A stretch of DNA of 64,000 nucleotides from an uncultured Lachnospiraceae bacterium (lineage in GTDB: Bacteria > Bacillota > Clostridia > Lachnospirales > Lachnospiraceae), in assembly GCA_902781655.1 (NCBI GenBank), contig CACZJZ010000005.1, positions 1-64,000 on the forward strand, written 5' to 3'. Below are positions 16,404 through 25,257 of the stretch, one piece after another (position 1 is the stretch's first letter; the number at the start of each line of letters is the position of its first letter). The notes under the pieces are model-generated. The model worked only from the letters and a program-made list of their open reading frames with translations. It was not told the DNA's origin and ran no database searches. The position numbers and the translations under genes were made by a program.

Positions 16404-17651
16404 TTATTCTGCGCTGACATAGGCGCCGTTCTTGATGACGACAGCCTTCGGCTGCTTGTTCGGCTCGCCGGATGCCTGCCAGGTCATGCCCTTGGAGGTC
16501 AGTCCGTCGACTGTGATCTGTGTCATGGCCGTCTTCATCGCCTCACAGATATCGGAAACACTCATGTCAGGTGTGATGTTCGCCTTCTCGACCGCCGCCT
16601 TGATCGCATACATTGCATCGTAGCTGTCTGCCGCGAACTGGTTCGGCGTTCCGCCGTAATCCTTGTTGTAAGCGGCAACAAAATTCTTGGTCAGATCGTC
16701 GTCCGCATCCGCCGCGAAAGGAGTCAGCAGCATGACGCCCTCGGCGAGGCTGGTGTCAAAATTATCGACGGAAAGAATGCCGTCCAGACCGTCGCAGCCG
16801 AAGAACGTGGGCTTATATCCCATCGTGTTCGCCTGCTGCAGGATGAGGGAAGCCTCGGTGTAGTAAATTGGAAGGAAGACCAGATCCGCACCGCCGTCCT
16901 TTGCCTTCTGCAGCTGCACTGAGAAGTCTGTCTTGTTGTCCGCGGTAAATGCCTCCTGCGAGACGACCGTGAGTCCCTTCGCCTGCGCCTCTGTCACAAA
17001 ATTCTGTGTTATACCGGAGGAATAGACATCCGAGCTGTCATAGATGATGCCGATCTTGGTCGCAAGCTTGTGATCCGCGATATAATCCGCCGATGCAGTA
17101 CCCTGTGCCGGGTCGGAGAAGCAGACACGGAAGACATTGTCATATTTCACGCAGTCAACAGCCGATCCGGAAGGTGTGATCTGGAACATATTGTCATCCT
17201 TCGTGTACTCGGAGACAGCAATCGAGCACGCGGAAGTGGTGGGTCCCACAAGCATCTGCATGCCCCAGTCCTTCAGCGTATTGTATGCGTTCACTGACTT
17301 CTGGTTGTCCAGCTCATCATCCTCGGTCTTCACCTCGACCTGATAGCCGTTCATTCCGCCGTTCGCGTTGATTTCCTTTGCCGCAAGCACGGCTGCGTTG
17401 CAGACCGCGTTGCCATATGCTGCCGCGCCGCCCGTCAGCGGTCCGATCGCGCCGATTTTGAAGGTCTTGCCCGATGCCGCCGCAGCTGCCGTGTCCGCGC
17501 TGCCGGCTGCGGAGGAAGCCGCCGCGGCATCCGTGGAGGTCGCTGCCCCCGATGCCGCTCCCGATGCTCCACTGTTTCCACAGCCCGCAAGCATGGAAAC
17601 CGCCATGGCAGAAACCATCACCGCACTGATCACTCTGGAAGTCTTTTTCAT
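16404..17651 (-). CDS. livJ: Branched-chain amino acid-binding lipoprotein LivJ
   Basis: Extracellular binding protein of the Liv transporter, 415 residues. A lipoprotein signal peptide ends in the lipobox SMLAGC (Cys24), so the mature protein is membrane-anchored. An Ala/Ser/Gly-rich linker follows to about residue 63, then a periplasmic-binding-protein type I fold starting KTFKIGAIGPLTGGAAAYG. GAGGAGG lies upstream of the ATG. It is the first gene of the operon and has a good promoter at 17711-17739. The substrate is inferred from the family; related proteins also bind other amino acids, amides or urea. Confidence 0.93.
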   Translation of the reverse strand: MKKTSRVISAVMVSAMAVSMLAGCGNSGASGAASGAATSTDAAAASSAAGSADTAAAAASGKTFKIGAIGPLTGGAAAYGNAVCNAAVLAAKEINANGGMNGYQVEVKTEDDELDNQKSVNAYNTLKDWGMQMLVGPTTSACSIAVSEYTKDDNMFQITPSGSAVDCVKYDNVFRVCFSDPAQGTASADYIADHKLATKIGIIYDSSDVYSSGITQNFVTEAQAKGLTVVSQEAFTADNKTDFSVQLQKAKDGGADLVFLPIYYTEASLILQQANTMGYKPTFFGCDGLDGILSVDNFDTSLAEGVMLLTPFAADADDDLTKNFVAAYNKDYGGTPNQFAADSYDAMYAIKAAVEKANITPDMSVSDICEAMKTAMTQITVDGLTSKGMTWQASGEPNKQPKAVVIKNGAYVSAE

Positions 17652-17710
17652 AATGTTTTCCTCCTCGTCTCTGGTTCCGCAATCATTCCGAAATTCAATG
17701 ATTTTCTAAT

Positions 17711-17739
17711 AATTTAGACGCGTTTACCCGCACTGTCAA
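17711..17739 (-). promoter_or_regulatory. Promoter of the liv operon
   Basis: On the minus strand a perfect TTGACA (17734-17739) is spaced 17 bp from TAAATT (17711-17716), about 60 bp upstream of the livJ start. Confidence 0.7.
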
Positions 17740-17809
17740 GAATACCAGACCGGAAAAAACACACTCAAAGGACGCTTCGAAGCCATGCGGGAATGGTCTT
17801 CTATATTAA

Positions 17810-17829
17810 ATTGCTATAATATTTGCAAT
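17810..17829. promoter_or_regulatory. 20-bp dyad in the livJ-argR gap
   Basis: ATTGC and GCAAT flank ten A/T bases. The dyad lies about 70 bp upstream of the liv promoter and could be an operator or an upstream element; I cannot match it to a known regulator. The rest of the gap 17740-18004 shows only a GC-rich stem (CCGCGGC/GCCGCGG, 17907-17923) without a T-tract. Confidence 0.3.
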
Positions 17830-18004
17830 AAAAAAGATATGATTTTTGCCAACCTGACCATTCTTTTCCCTATGGACAGCCCGACAGATTTCATATCCAC
17901 CAGATACCGCGGCTTTGCCGCGGCATTCCTTGAAACAATCTCTGAATTTTCGTCTTGCGGAGCCGCGCTCGATGCGGCGTTCGGGCGCCTGACTGCATAC
18001 CGGA

Positions 18005-18460
18005 TCACCCCCGCATCGCCTCTTCCAGCTTCCTCATCACCAATGCCGTATCGTCCACCGTCCGGATCGCCACCATGATCGTATCATCTCCGGCGATACA
18101 GCCGACCACCTCCGGAAAATGCATCGCATCGATCGCAGCAGCCACCGCCATCGCCATGCCGGAAACCGTCTTCACCACCAGAATATTCTGCGCCGGATCC
18201 ATCGACACAAACCCCTCCCGCAGAACACGAATGTACTTATCCGACAGATGAGACTCGCTCTGCGCCTCCCCTGCCGCATACTTCTGATGCCCTTTGCCCG
18301 TCTGCATCTTCGTCAGCCGCAGATCCCGAATATCCCGCGAAACCGTCGCCTGCGTCACATCATACCCACTCCTTCGCAGTGCGTCAGCCAGCTCCTCCTG
18401 CGTCTCAATATCCTGCGTCCGGATAATCTCCAGAATTTTCGAATGCCTGTCCTTCTTCAT
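18005..18460 (-). CDS. argR: Arginine repressor ArgR/AhrC
   Basis: A 151-residue arginine-dependent regulator. The N-terminal winged helix has RHSKILEIIRTQDIETQEEL and the recognition helix region VTQATVSRDIRDLRL; the C-terminal hexamer/arginine-binding domain has GCIAGDDTIMVAIRT. It represses arginine biosynthesis and activates catabolism in Firmicutes. ATG 18460 (MKKDRHSK) follows GGAAGGA; the longer frame to 18484 is less likely. It is the last gene of the nadK block but has its own promoter, overlapped by two ARG boxes, which points to autoregulation. Confidence 0.95.
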   Translation of the reverse strand: MKKDRHSKILEIIRTQDIETQEELADALRRSGYDVTQATVSRDIRDLRLTKMQTGKGHQKYAAGEAQSESHLSDKYIRVLREGFVSMDPAQNILVVKTVSGMAMAVAAAIDAMHFPEVVGCIAGDDTIMVAIRTVDDTALVMRKLEEAMRG

Positions 18461-18486
18461 GATTCTGCTTCCTTCCGCCGCCATCC

Positions 18487-18521
18487 GGTATTTTTATGCA
18501 CCAATTATGAATAATTATACC
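18487..18521 (-). promoter_or_regulatory. argR promoter with two ARG boxes
   Basis: The -10 TATAAT (18514-18519) is extended (TGGTATAAT). Two matches to the ARG-box core TGAATWWWWATTCA lie at 18508-18521 (TGAATAATTATACC, 11 of 14) and 18487-18500 (GGTATTTTTATGCA, 11 of 14). Their centres are 21 bp apart, the spacing used by ArgR hexamers. The first box covers the -10. Confidence 0.7.
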
Positions 18522-18549
18522 ATTTCAGGCAACGGAAGCAAGCGCGAAA

Positions 18550-18562
18550 TTGTCCCTGACAA
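18550..18562. repeat. Partial palindromic repeat, copy C
   Basis: TTGTCCCTGACAA is identical to the first 13 bases of the 33-bp unit at 8279-8311. Only this end is preserved. It lies between nadK and the argR promoter. Confidence 0.55.
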
Positions 18563-18573
18563 ATCGCACACTC

Positions 18574-19419
18574 TCACCGCGCGGACATTTTCCGATGCAG
18601 TGTCTCCAGGAAGCTCTGTCGATAGATTCGGATAATTTTTGTCGTCATCGGCGAGGCCTGCACGGTGATGCGCTGTCCAGATTTCATGGACAGAGCATGG
18701 TCACTTCCGTCAAAATCCGCCTCGACTGACACCTCTGCGCCGTCTCTCGCTCTTCCGATTTCAATCTCTATTCTGTCCTCCGGAGAAAGAATTATAGTCC
18801 GGGTATTCAGTGTGTGCGGGCAGATCGGCGTCAGCAGGATGAGTTTTGACTGTGGCTCCGCGATGGGGCCGCCGGCGGACAGGTTATATCCCGTGGAACC
18901 GGTAGGCGTGGACAGGATGATGCCATCAGCCTCATACCGGTTGAGAAATCGTCCGTTCACATATACATCATAGGGAACAACCCGGAGCTGACCGGATCTT
19001 GTGATGGCGACATCATTCAGGGCCTGCAGGGCTATTCTTGTGCGGCGGCCCGGACAGTCCTCCGCATAACCCATCAGCATCATCCGCTCCTCGATCTCAA
19101 AATTGTCATCGAGCAGCCTTGTGAGCGCATCTCTCCACGCATCCTTTTCAATCTCCGCAAGATATCCCATCGTGCCGAGATTGATTCCAAGAAGAGGGAT
19201 CTGCCCCTGCGCGTTATCGTCCGCCGCATTCAGCATTGTCCCATCGCCGCCGAGAACGAGAATACACTCGCATCCGGCTGGCGCTATGTGCCCGCTTTCC
19301 GCCTTCTCCGCAGCCACGGTCACCGTCTTTCCTGCCGCCTTGAGAAAGTCACATATTTCTTGCTGAAGTGCCTCTGCCGATTGCTTATTTCTATTCGCAA
19401 TGATGTAAAAATGGTCCAT
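18574..19419 (-). CDS. nadK: NAD(+)/NADH kinase
   Basis: Phosphorylates NAD to NADP in the cytoplasm. The 281-residue protein shows the family signatures VLGGDGTMLNAA (GGDGT near residue 57), LGINLGTMGYLAEIE, LNDVAITR and DGIILSTPTGSTGYNLSAGGP. Length is normal. It begins 18 nt after tlyA and belongs to the dxs-tlyA-nadK run. The next gene, argR, has its own promoter. Confidence 0.96.
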   Translation of the reverse strand: MDHFYIIANRNKQSAEALQQEICDFLKAAGKTVTVAAEKAESGHIAPAGCECILVLGGDGTMLNAADDNAQGQIPLLGINLGTMGYLAEIEKDAWRDALTRLLDDNFEIEERMMLMGYAEDCPGRRTRIALQALNDVAITRSGQLRVVPYDVYVNGRFLNRYEADGIILSTPTGSTGYNLSAGGPIAEPQSKLILLTPICPHTLNTRTIILSPEDRIEIEIGRARDGAEVSVEADFDGSDHALSMKSGQRITVQASPMTTKIIRIYRQSFLETLHRKMSAR

Positions 19420-19437
19420 ACCTGCCGATTTGCCCGT

Positions 19438-20451
19438 TCAATTCTTCTGATCCAGCTCCGCATGCGCCGCGTCCACCAATGCCCTGATCCGCTCCTCTGT
19501 CACAGAGTCTTCCTCCGACACAGAAGCCTCCCGCAATTCAGAAGCCTCAGGCCGCGCTGTTGTTTCCCCTGCCGGCTTGCCAAGCCACATCAGATACTCA
19601 ATGTTGCCCTCCGGTCCCCGGATCGGAGAATAATCAAGTCCCAGTATCCGGAATCCGGCCTCCTCCGCATAACCGGCGCAGGCATGGATCACATCCCGAT
19701 GTACGCCGCGGTCCCTGACCACACCCTTTTTCCCGACATTTTCCCTTCCCGCCTCAAACTGCGGCTTGATCAGACACACCATCTGGCCCCCCGGCGACAG
19801 AATGGCGTACGCCGGCGGAAGAATAATGCGCAGCGAGATGAAGGATACATCGCAGGAGGCAAAATCAACCCGAACCTCGGAGCTGGATTTCTCTGTTGTT
19901 TCCTCCGCCACTGGCGCCGCCTCCCCGGTATTCTTATTCGAATCTGCCCCGTCCTTTCCCGTCATCTCCTCCGCCACTGGCGCTGCACCCTCTTCGTCAG
20001 ATCCCACGGCGGAAATCAGCGTCTGCTCTGTTACATAGCGGAAATTCGTTTTCTCCATGCAGATGACACGCGGATCATTCCGCAGCTTCCAGTCGAGCTG
20101 CCCATATCCCACATCAATCGAGAATACCCGCGCCGCTCCATTCTGCAACATACAATCCGTAAATCCGCCCGTCGACGCCCCGATATCCATGCACGTTTTC
20201 CCGGCAAGCCGGATCGGAAAGACCCGCAGCGCCTTCTCCAGCTTCAGCCCGCCGCGCGAAACATAAGGCAGAACCTGCCCCCGCACCTCAATCCTGGTTT
20301 TGTCCGGATCCGGATCAAAACCCGTGCCCGCCTTGTCCTCCTTCTGCCCGTTGACATAGACAACCCCCGCCATAATCAGCGATTTTGCCCGTTCCCGGGA
20401 CGGTACCAGCCCCCGCTCCGTGAGAAGCAGATCCAGCCTGCGTTTTGCCAT
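19438..20451 (-). CDS. tlyA: TlyA-family rRNA 2'-O-methyltransferase
   Basis: An S4 RNA-binding domain (residues 1-62, RLDLLLTERGLVPSRERAKS) is joined to an FtsJ-like methyltransferase with DIGASTGGFTDCMLQ, DVSFISLRIILPP and KPQFEAGRENVGKKGVVRD. The family methylates 2'-O of cytidines in 16S/23S rRNA and influences capreomycin sensitivity; older names call it hemolysin. An insertion of about 40 residues after KTNFRYVTEQTLIS carries a duplicated GAAPVAEE/EAAPVAEE segment and looks disordered. The C-terminus is also extended. It lies between dxs and nadK, as in other Firmicutes. Confidence 0.93.
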   Translation of the reverse strand: MAKRRLDLLLTERGLVPSRERAKSLIMAGVVYVNGQKEDKAGTGFDPDPDKTRIEVRGQVLPYVSRGGLKLEKALRVFPIRLAGKTCMDIGASTGGFTDCMLQNGAARVFSIDVGYGQLDWKLRNDPRVICMEKTNFRYVTEQTLISAVGSDEEGAAPVAEEMTGKDGADSNKNTGEAAPVAEETTEKSSSEVRVDFASCDVSFISLRIILPPAYAILSPGGQMVCLIKPQFEAGRENVGKKGVVRDRGVHRDVIHACAGYAEEAGFRILGLDYSPIRGPEGNIEYLMWLGKPAGETTARPEASELREASVSEEDSVTEERIRALVDAAHAELDQKN

Positions 20452-20468
20452 GTTTCCTGTTCCTTCCT

Positions 20469-22418
20469 CTATTCATCCACCTCTGTGTCCGGAATGTCCA
20501 CCAGTTCGCCCGGTTGTTTTGTCTGCTGGGCCGGGCACGGCATCGGATGGTGTGCCGCCCAGGCGCGGATGACCGCCTCGCGGATGCCGTCCCGGTCGAT
20601 TCCCAGGACCTGCCGGAGGACCGGCACGCCTCCATGCGGCACGAACTGGTCAGGAATGGCGATGTTCAGCACAGTATGCGTACTATCCAGGTATCCCGCC
20701 CGGTTCAGGTATTCGAGTACCCGCTCGCCGAATCCTCCTGTCCGGACGTTTTCCTCCATAGTGACAATCAGGGAGTGGTTCCTGACAAAGGAGTCCAGGA
20801 TACCGGTGTCAATCGGTTTGGCAAACCGCGCGTTAACCACAGAGACGGACAGTCCCCGCTTCTTCAGATCATCGCGCACCTGCATGGCTGTCTCCACCAT
20901 GGATCCCAGCGCGAGCAGAAGAATGTCCTTCTCCCGGACGAGTACCTCTGCCTTGCCCTGGGTGATGGGTTCTCTGTACTCCTGCATGGTATCGCAGGCC
21001 GCGCCGCGCGGATAGCGGATGGCGATAGGACCCGTGCCGGCATCCGCGAACTTCATCATGTCGGACAGCTCCCACTTGTTCTTGGGCGCCATGACTGTCA
21101 TGTTCGGTATCGCGCACAGGTAGGACACATCAAAGATTCCCTGATGCGTCTCCCCGTCCGCACCAACCAGCCCCGCTCTGTCCACGGCAAAGATGACATG
21201 CAGGTTCTGGATGCAGACATCATGGATGATCTGATCGTACGCACGCTGCAGGAAGGAGGAATAGATACAGACGACCGGCGTGAGTCCTCCCACCGCGAGT
21301 CCCGCCGCAAATGTCACAGCATGCTGCTCTGCGATCCCAACGTCGAAGAACCGGTCGGGGAAGATGTTGTGGAACCGCTTCAGCCCGACTCCCTCCTCCA
21401 TGGCCGCCGTGATCGCGACAATCTTCGGGTCCCGCGTCGCCAGCTTGATCATGACGGTCGAGAAAATATCCGTCCACGCCGCCTTGGATTTTGACGCCTT
21501 CGGCAGTCCGGTCGCGATGTCGAAGGGACCGGTGCCGTGAAATCTGGACGGATGCTTCTCCGCCGGGCCGTAGCCCTTCCCCTTGGTGGTGATGACATGA
21601 ACCAGCACCGTCTTGTTGATCCGCCGCGCGTCCTGAAACACCTTCAGCATGGCGCCGATATTGTGGCCGTCCACAGGACCGAGGTAGGTGATGCCCATGT
21701 CCTCGAACATCATGCCGGGAATCATGAGCTGCTTCAGCGAATTTTTGGCCCGCTGGATACCCTTCACCATCTTCGGCAGATTGTCGTTCATGGAATAGTA
21801 GATTTTGTCGCGCAGATGAAGATAGCTGTCGGAGGTGCGGATATCATTGAGATACATGGAAAATCCGCCCACATTCGGGCTGATGGACATGCCGTTGTCG
21901 TTGAGCACGATGATAAAATTCGTGTTCAGCTTGGAGGCATTGTTGATTGCCTCCAGCGCCATGCCGCCGGTGAGCGCGCCGTCTCCGATGACTGATACAA
22001 CCGTATTATTGCGTTCCTCAAGGTCCCTCGCCTTCACCAGTCCCAGCCCGGCGGAGATGGATGTGGAGCTGTGCCCGGTATCGAAGGCATCGCACGGACT
22101 CTCCTTCCGCTTCGGAAATCCGCTCAGCCCGCCGTACTGTCGAAGCGTGTCAAACTGGTCCTTGCGTCCGGTGAGAATCTTGTGCGTGTAGGACTGATGC
22201 CCCACATCCCATACCAGCTTGTCCTCCGGGAAGTGCAGGAACAGATGCAGCGCCATGGTAAGCTCCACGGCTCCCAGATTGCTTGCGAGATGCCCTCCGG
22301 TCCTGCTGATGTGCTCTATCAGGAAATCCCGGATTTCCTGCGCCAGCTGCGGATAGTACTCCGGCGGGATATTCCTGATATCATTCGGTTTTTGAATCGA
22401 ATCCAAAATATTACTCAT
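20469..22418 (-). CDS. dxs: 1-deoxy-D-xylulose-5-phosphate synthase
   Basis: Thiamine-diphosphate enzyme that condenses pyruvate and glyceraldehyde-3-phosphate in the first step of the MEP isoprenoid pathway. Visible are SRTGGHLASNLGAVELTMAL, the TPP motif VIGDGALTGGMALEAINNAS with its Asn, YLGPVDGHNIGAM, and the transketolase-type VGIAEQHAVTFAAGLA. About 649 residues, full length. The ATG at 22418 is preferred over a TTG at 22424 that overlaps the ispA stop. It follows ispA directly, so precursor synthesis and prenyl chain elongation are co-expressed. Confidence 0.96.
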   Translation of the reverse strand: MSNILDSIQKPNDIRNIPPEYYPQLAQEIRDFLIEHISRTGGHLASNLGAVELTMALHLFLHFPEDKLVWDVGHQSYTHKILTGRKDQFDTLRQYGGLSGFPKRKESPCDAFDTGHSSTSISAGLGLVKARDLEERNNTVVSVIGDGALTGGMALEAINNASKLNTNFIIVLNDNGMSISPNVGGFSMYLNDIRTSDSYLHLRDKIYYSMNDNLPKMVKGIQRAKNSLKQLMIPGMMFEDMGITYLGPVDGHNIGAMLKVFQDARRINKTVLVHVITTKGKGYGPAEKHPSRFHGTGPFDIATGLPKASKSKAAWTDIFSTVMIKLATRDPKIVAITAAMEEGVGLKRFHNIFPDRFFDVGIAEQHAVTFAAGLAVGGLTPVVCIYSSFLQRAYDQIIHDVCIQNLHVIFAVDRAGLVGADGETHQGIFDVSYLCAIPNMTVMAPKNKWELSDMMKFADAGTGPIAIRYPRGAACDTMQEYREPITQGKAEVLVREKDILLLALGSMVETAMQVRDDLKKRGLSVSVVNARFAKPIDTGILDSFVRNHSLIVTMEENVRTGGFGERVLEYLNRAGYLDSTHTVLNIAIPDQFVPHGGVPVLRQVLGIDRDGIREAVIRAWAAHHPMPCPAQQTKQPGELVDIPDTEVDE

Positions 22419-22420
22419 CT

Positions 22421-23320
22421 TCAATGTGTTCTCGTCATCAGGGATTGGATCAGTGCCCGGAGGAATTCGTTCTCCGCGGACAGACTGTCAAACAGACTGA
22501 GCGCCTCCCTGGTCAGCTTCTCCGCGTCGCGCTCCGCCTGCGCCAGCCCGTGCACAGAGACATAAGTCGCCTTGTTCTCCGCAGCGTCCTTCCCCGTGGA
22601 CTTGCCGAGCTCGGCGGCGCTGCCGCGCACATCCAGAATATCGTCCTCGATCTGAAATGCGACGCCGATATCCTCCCCGATCTTCTGCAGTCTGTTGATG
22701 TCTTTCTCCGGCGCGCCGGCCAGAATCGCGCCGATGGCAAGTCCGCTCTCGATCATACAGGCCGTCTTGTGCTTATGAATGTACCACAGCTCCTCCGCGG
22801 TCACACTGCTCTTTCCCTCGCCCGCGAGATCCGCGCACTGTCCGCCGACCATGCCATACACGCCTGCGTTTTCCGCCATCAGGCAGGCCGCGCGGATTTT
22901 GCGCGTCCGGACATCCTCCCGCTTCTCCTCCGCGATCGCACGGAGCACCGTCTCATAGGCAAAATTCAGAAGTCCGTCCCCTGCGATCACCGCCATGCCG
23001 GCGCCAAATACCGCGTGCGTCGTCTTTTTCCCCCGGCGGTATTCATCGTTGTCCATTTCCGGAAGATCATCGTGCACAAGCGAATAGGTATGTATCATTT
23101 CCAGCGCGGCAAGAAATGGCGCGGCATCCTGCTCCTCTCCGCCGTACATCCGGCATGATTCAAGGACAAACATCGGCCGCAGCCGCTTTCCCCCTGCCTC
23201 CACGCTGTAATTCATCGCCTCGATGACCCGGGCGGCGTATCCCTCCGGCTTCGGCAGATATGCCCGGATCACCTCATTCAGATGGCTGCATCGTTCCTCA
23301 CATTCTTTTTCAAAATCCAT
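22421..23320 (-). CDS. ispA: Polyprenyl (farnesyl/geranyl) diphosphate synthase
   Basis: Trans-isoprenyl diphosphate synthase that extends DMAPP with IPP. The first Asp-rich motif is DDLPEMD, the second is EDDILD, and EAGGKRLRPMFVL binds the diphosphate. ATG 23320 (MDFEKECEE) has GGGGG 6 nt upstream; the frame remains open to 23515, but that part overlaps xseB in another frame and is not protein-like. About 299 residues, normal for IspA. It lies between xseB and dxs, the conserved order. Confidence 0.94.
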   Translation of the reverse strand: MDFEKECEERCSHLNEVIRAYLPKPEGYAARVIEAMNYSVEAGGKRLRPMFVLESCRMYGGEEQDAAPFLAALEMIHTYSLVHDDLPEMDNDEYRRGKKTTHAVFGAGMAVIAGDGLLNFAYETVLRAIAEEKREDVRTRKIRAACLMAENAGVYGMVGGQCADLAGEGKSSVTAEELWYIHKHKTACMIESGLAIGAILAGAPEKDINRLQKIGEDIGVAFQIEDDILDVRGSAAELGKSTGKDAAENKATYVSVHGLAQAERDAEKLTREALSLFDSLSAENEFLRALIQSLMTRTH

Positions 23321-23420
23321 TTTCATCCCCCGTGCCGCTTCCCAGTTCGAAGGTGACGCATCGGCGCCACTATCAAACCCATGCCCCGCCGGAACAGATC
23401 CGTGGATCCGCCATCTCTGT

Positions 23421-23798
23421 TCACTGCACGTCAAAATCCGTGAATCCTCCGTCGGCCCCCAGCTTCTCCACCTTCTGCTCGACATCGCGGATGCGGTCAT
23501 TGCAGTGTTTGACAAGTTTCATGCCCCTTTCATAGGCACGGAACGATTCCTCCAGCGGAATCTGCGGATTCTGCATCGCCGTGAGAATCTTCTCCAGCTC
23601 AGCGAACGACTGCTCGATAGAGAGCGTGTCCACGGGAGCCTGTGCTTTCTCTCCGGAGTCCGCCCCTGACGACTGCAAAGCAGCTTCTCCAGCTATTTTT
23701 TCCACTGGGGATGACTCTCCGCTCTGAGGCTTCTCCGCCTGCCCTGCTCCTGCTGACTCATTTACCATGTTATGTGCCTCGTCGATATGATCTGCCAC
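23421..23798 (-). CDS. xseB: Exodeoxyribonuclease VII small subunit
   Basis: The C-terminal half (about residues 58-115; SFAELEKILTAMQ, PLEESFRAYERGMKLVKHC) is the XseB helical hairpin that binds XseA. About 55 extra N-terminal residues rich in Ala, Glu, Gly and Ser are probably disordered. The start is either GTG 23798 (GGAGGG 10 nt upstream) or ATG 23768 (GAGG 8 nt upstream). It acts with XseA in degrading single-stranded DNA. Confidence 0.88.
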   Translation of the reverse strand: MADHIDEAHNMVNESAGAGQAEKPQSGESSPVEKIAGEAALQSSGADSGEKAQAPVDTLSIEQSFAELEKILTAMQNPQIPLEESFRAYERGMKLVKHCNDRIRDVEQKVEKLGADGGFTDFDVQ

Positions 23799-23872
23799 GG
23801 ATTATTGTCCCTCCGGCGATCTCTCTTTCCCAGTTTCCTGAACCATTTTTACCACAGTCATCCTGTCAGCGG

Positions 23873-25165
23873 TCACGGCTCCTCCCGCAGAGCAATCTCC
23901 TCCGCTCTCGCCGTGACAGAACCGTCCCGCAGCCGGATATCGATCCTGTCCCCTGCGCGGACCTCTGCCGCGGCCTGCACCGGTTTCCCGTCCCGGGTGA
24001 GATAGCCGAAGCCCCCGGACAGCCTCCGCAGCGGCGACAGGCCATCCAGAGAAGCGCTGTACACAGAAAGAGCGTCCCGGCGCTGCCGTACGGCCCGCTT
24101 CATCGCCTCGGTCAGAGTCTCCCTGGAAAAACGTTCCTGCTGCCGGAAAGCTCTCTCCAGGGCCATGGTCATCCCGTCAGTCAGCCGCTGCGCCGCGTGC
24201 GCCGTGAAGGTCCTCTGCTCCCGGATGCGGGATGCCGGCGAGAGATGCGTCAGAAGACGCCGGTCCGCCTCCAGTTTTCTCCGATATCGGTCGAGACTGT
24301 TCTCCATCTGCCCCGAGAGCGAATCCTGCGTGCTCTGCAGGGTCTGCGCAAACCTCCTGTAATCGAAGACCGCGATCTCCGCGGCACCGGTCGGCGTCGG
24401 AGCCCTCCGGTCCGCCACATAATCCGTGATGACATAATCGGGTTCGTGCCCCACTGCTGAAATGATCGGTGTCCGGCATTCGAACACTGCGGCTGCCAGT
24501 CCCTCGTCGTTAAAGCACCAGAGATCCTCCATGGATCCGCCGCCCCTGCCGATGATGATGACATCCGGATGATCCCGCCCGGCAAGGCTGTCCAGCGCCC
24601 GGATACCGCGGATGATCGAAGCCGGCGCGTCCGGTCCCTGCACCAGAGCGGGCTTCAGGATGATCCGGATGAACGGATTTCGCCGTCTGGCCGTCGTGAT
24701 GATATCATGGACGGCTTCTCCGGTATCCGCGGTGACCACGCCGAGCGTCCTCACATACGCGGGAAGAGGCTGCTTATAAGCCTCGTCGAACATTCCCTGT
24801 TCTTCCAGCTTTTTCTTCAGCCGCTCAAACTGCTCCTGCAGCTGCCCCACGCCGTCCAGAACAATTTGTTTTGCGTACAGCTGGTACTGCCCGGTCTTCT
24901 CATAGACAGATATGTAGCCATACACAATGACCTCGTCCCCGTCCTTCATCGGGAATTTCAGCCCGCGCGGCTTGAACATAGCCCACATGACACAATTCAG
25001 CACGCCGGATTCATCCTTCAGCGTAAAATAAATATGTCCGGAGGAATGATACTTACAGTTGCTGACCTCGCCCCTCACGAGAATCTGCTGCAGCATAATA
25101 TCCTGCCGGAACATATTTCGGATATATTCATTTACCTGTGCGATGGAATAGATCGTTCTGTTCAT
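23873..25165 (-). CDS. xseA: Exodeoxyribonuclease VII large subunit
   Basis: Catalytic subunit of exonuclease VII, 430 residues. An OB-fold domain for ssDNA occupies about residues 1-105 (GEVSNCKYHSSGHIYFTLKD); the catalytic domain has LGVVTADTGEAVHDII, IIGRGGGSMEDLWCFNDE and SAVGHEPDYVITDYVADRRAPTPTGAAE split around the active site; a coiled-coil region and a C-terminal sheet follow. Slightly shorter than E. coli XseA, usual for Clostridia. Cooperates with XseB encoded downstream. Confidence 0.96.
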   Translation of the reverse strand: MNRTIYSIAQVNEYIRNMFRQDIMLQQILVRGEVSNCKYHSSGHIYFTLKDESGVLNCVMWAMFKPRGLKFPMKDGDEVIVYGYISVYEKTGQYQLYAKQIVLDGVGQLQEQFERLKKKLEEQGMFDEAYKQPLPAYVRTLGVVTADTGEAVHDIITTARRRNPFIRIILKPALVQGPDAPASIIRGIRALDSLAGRDHPDVIIIGRGGGSMEDLWCFNDEGLAAAVFECRTPIISAVGHEPDYVITDYVADRRAPTPTGAAEIAVFDYRRFAQTLQSTQDSLSGQMENSLDRYRRKLEADRRLLTHLSPASRIREQRTFTAHAAQRLTDGMTMALERAFRQQERFSRETLTEAMKRAVRQRRDALSVYSASLDGLSPLRRLSGGFGYLTRDGKPVQAAAEVRAGDRIDIRLRDGSVTARAEEIALREEP

Positions 25166-25257
25166 GACCGGCTGTATTCTGTGCGGGAACCGCCGCGCAG
25201 ACGATGCCCCAGTGCTCCTTCAGCGCAGACATAACGCCAAAATCTCCGATATGCCAA

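Noticed and set aside
17814-18008. 64-codon ORF after argR
   Set aside because: It starts in the argR stop region without a ribosome binding site and has no protein-like features; likely chance.
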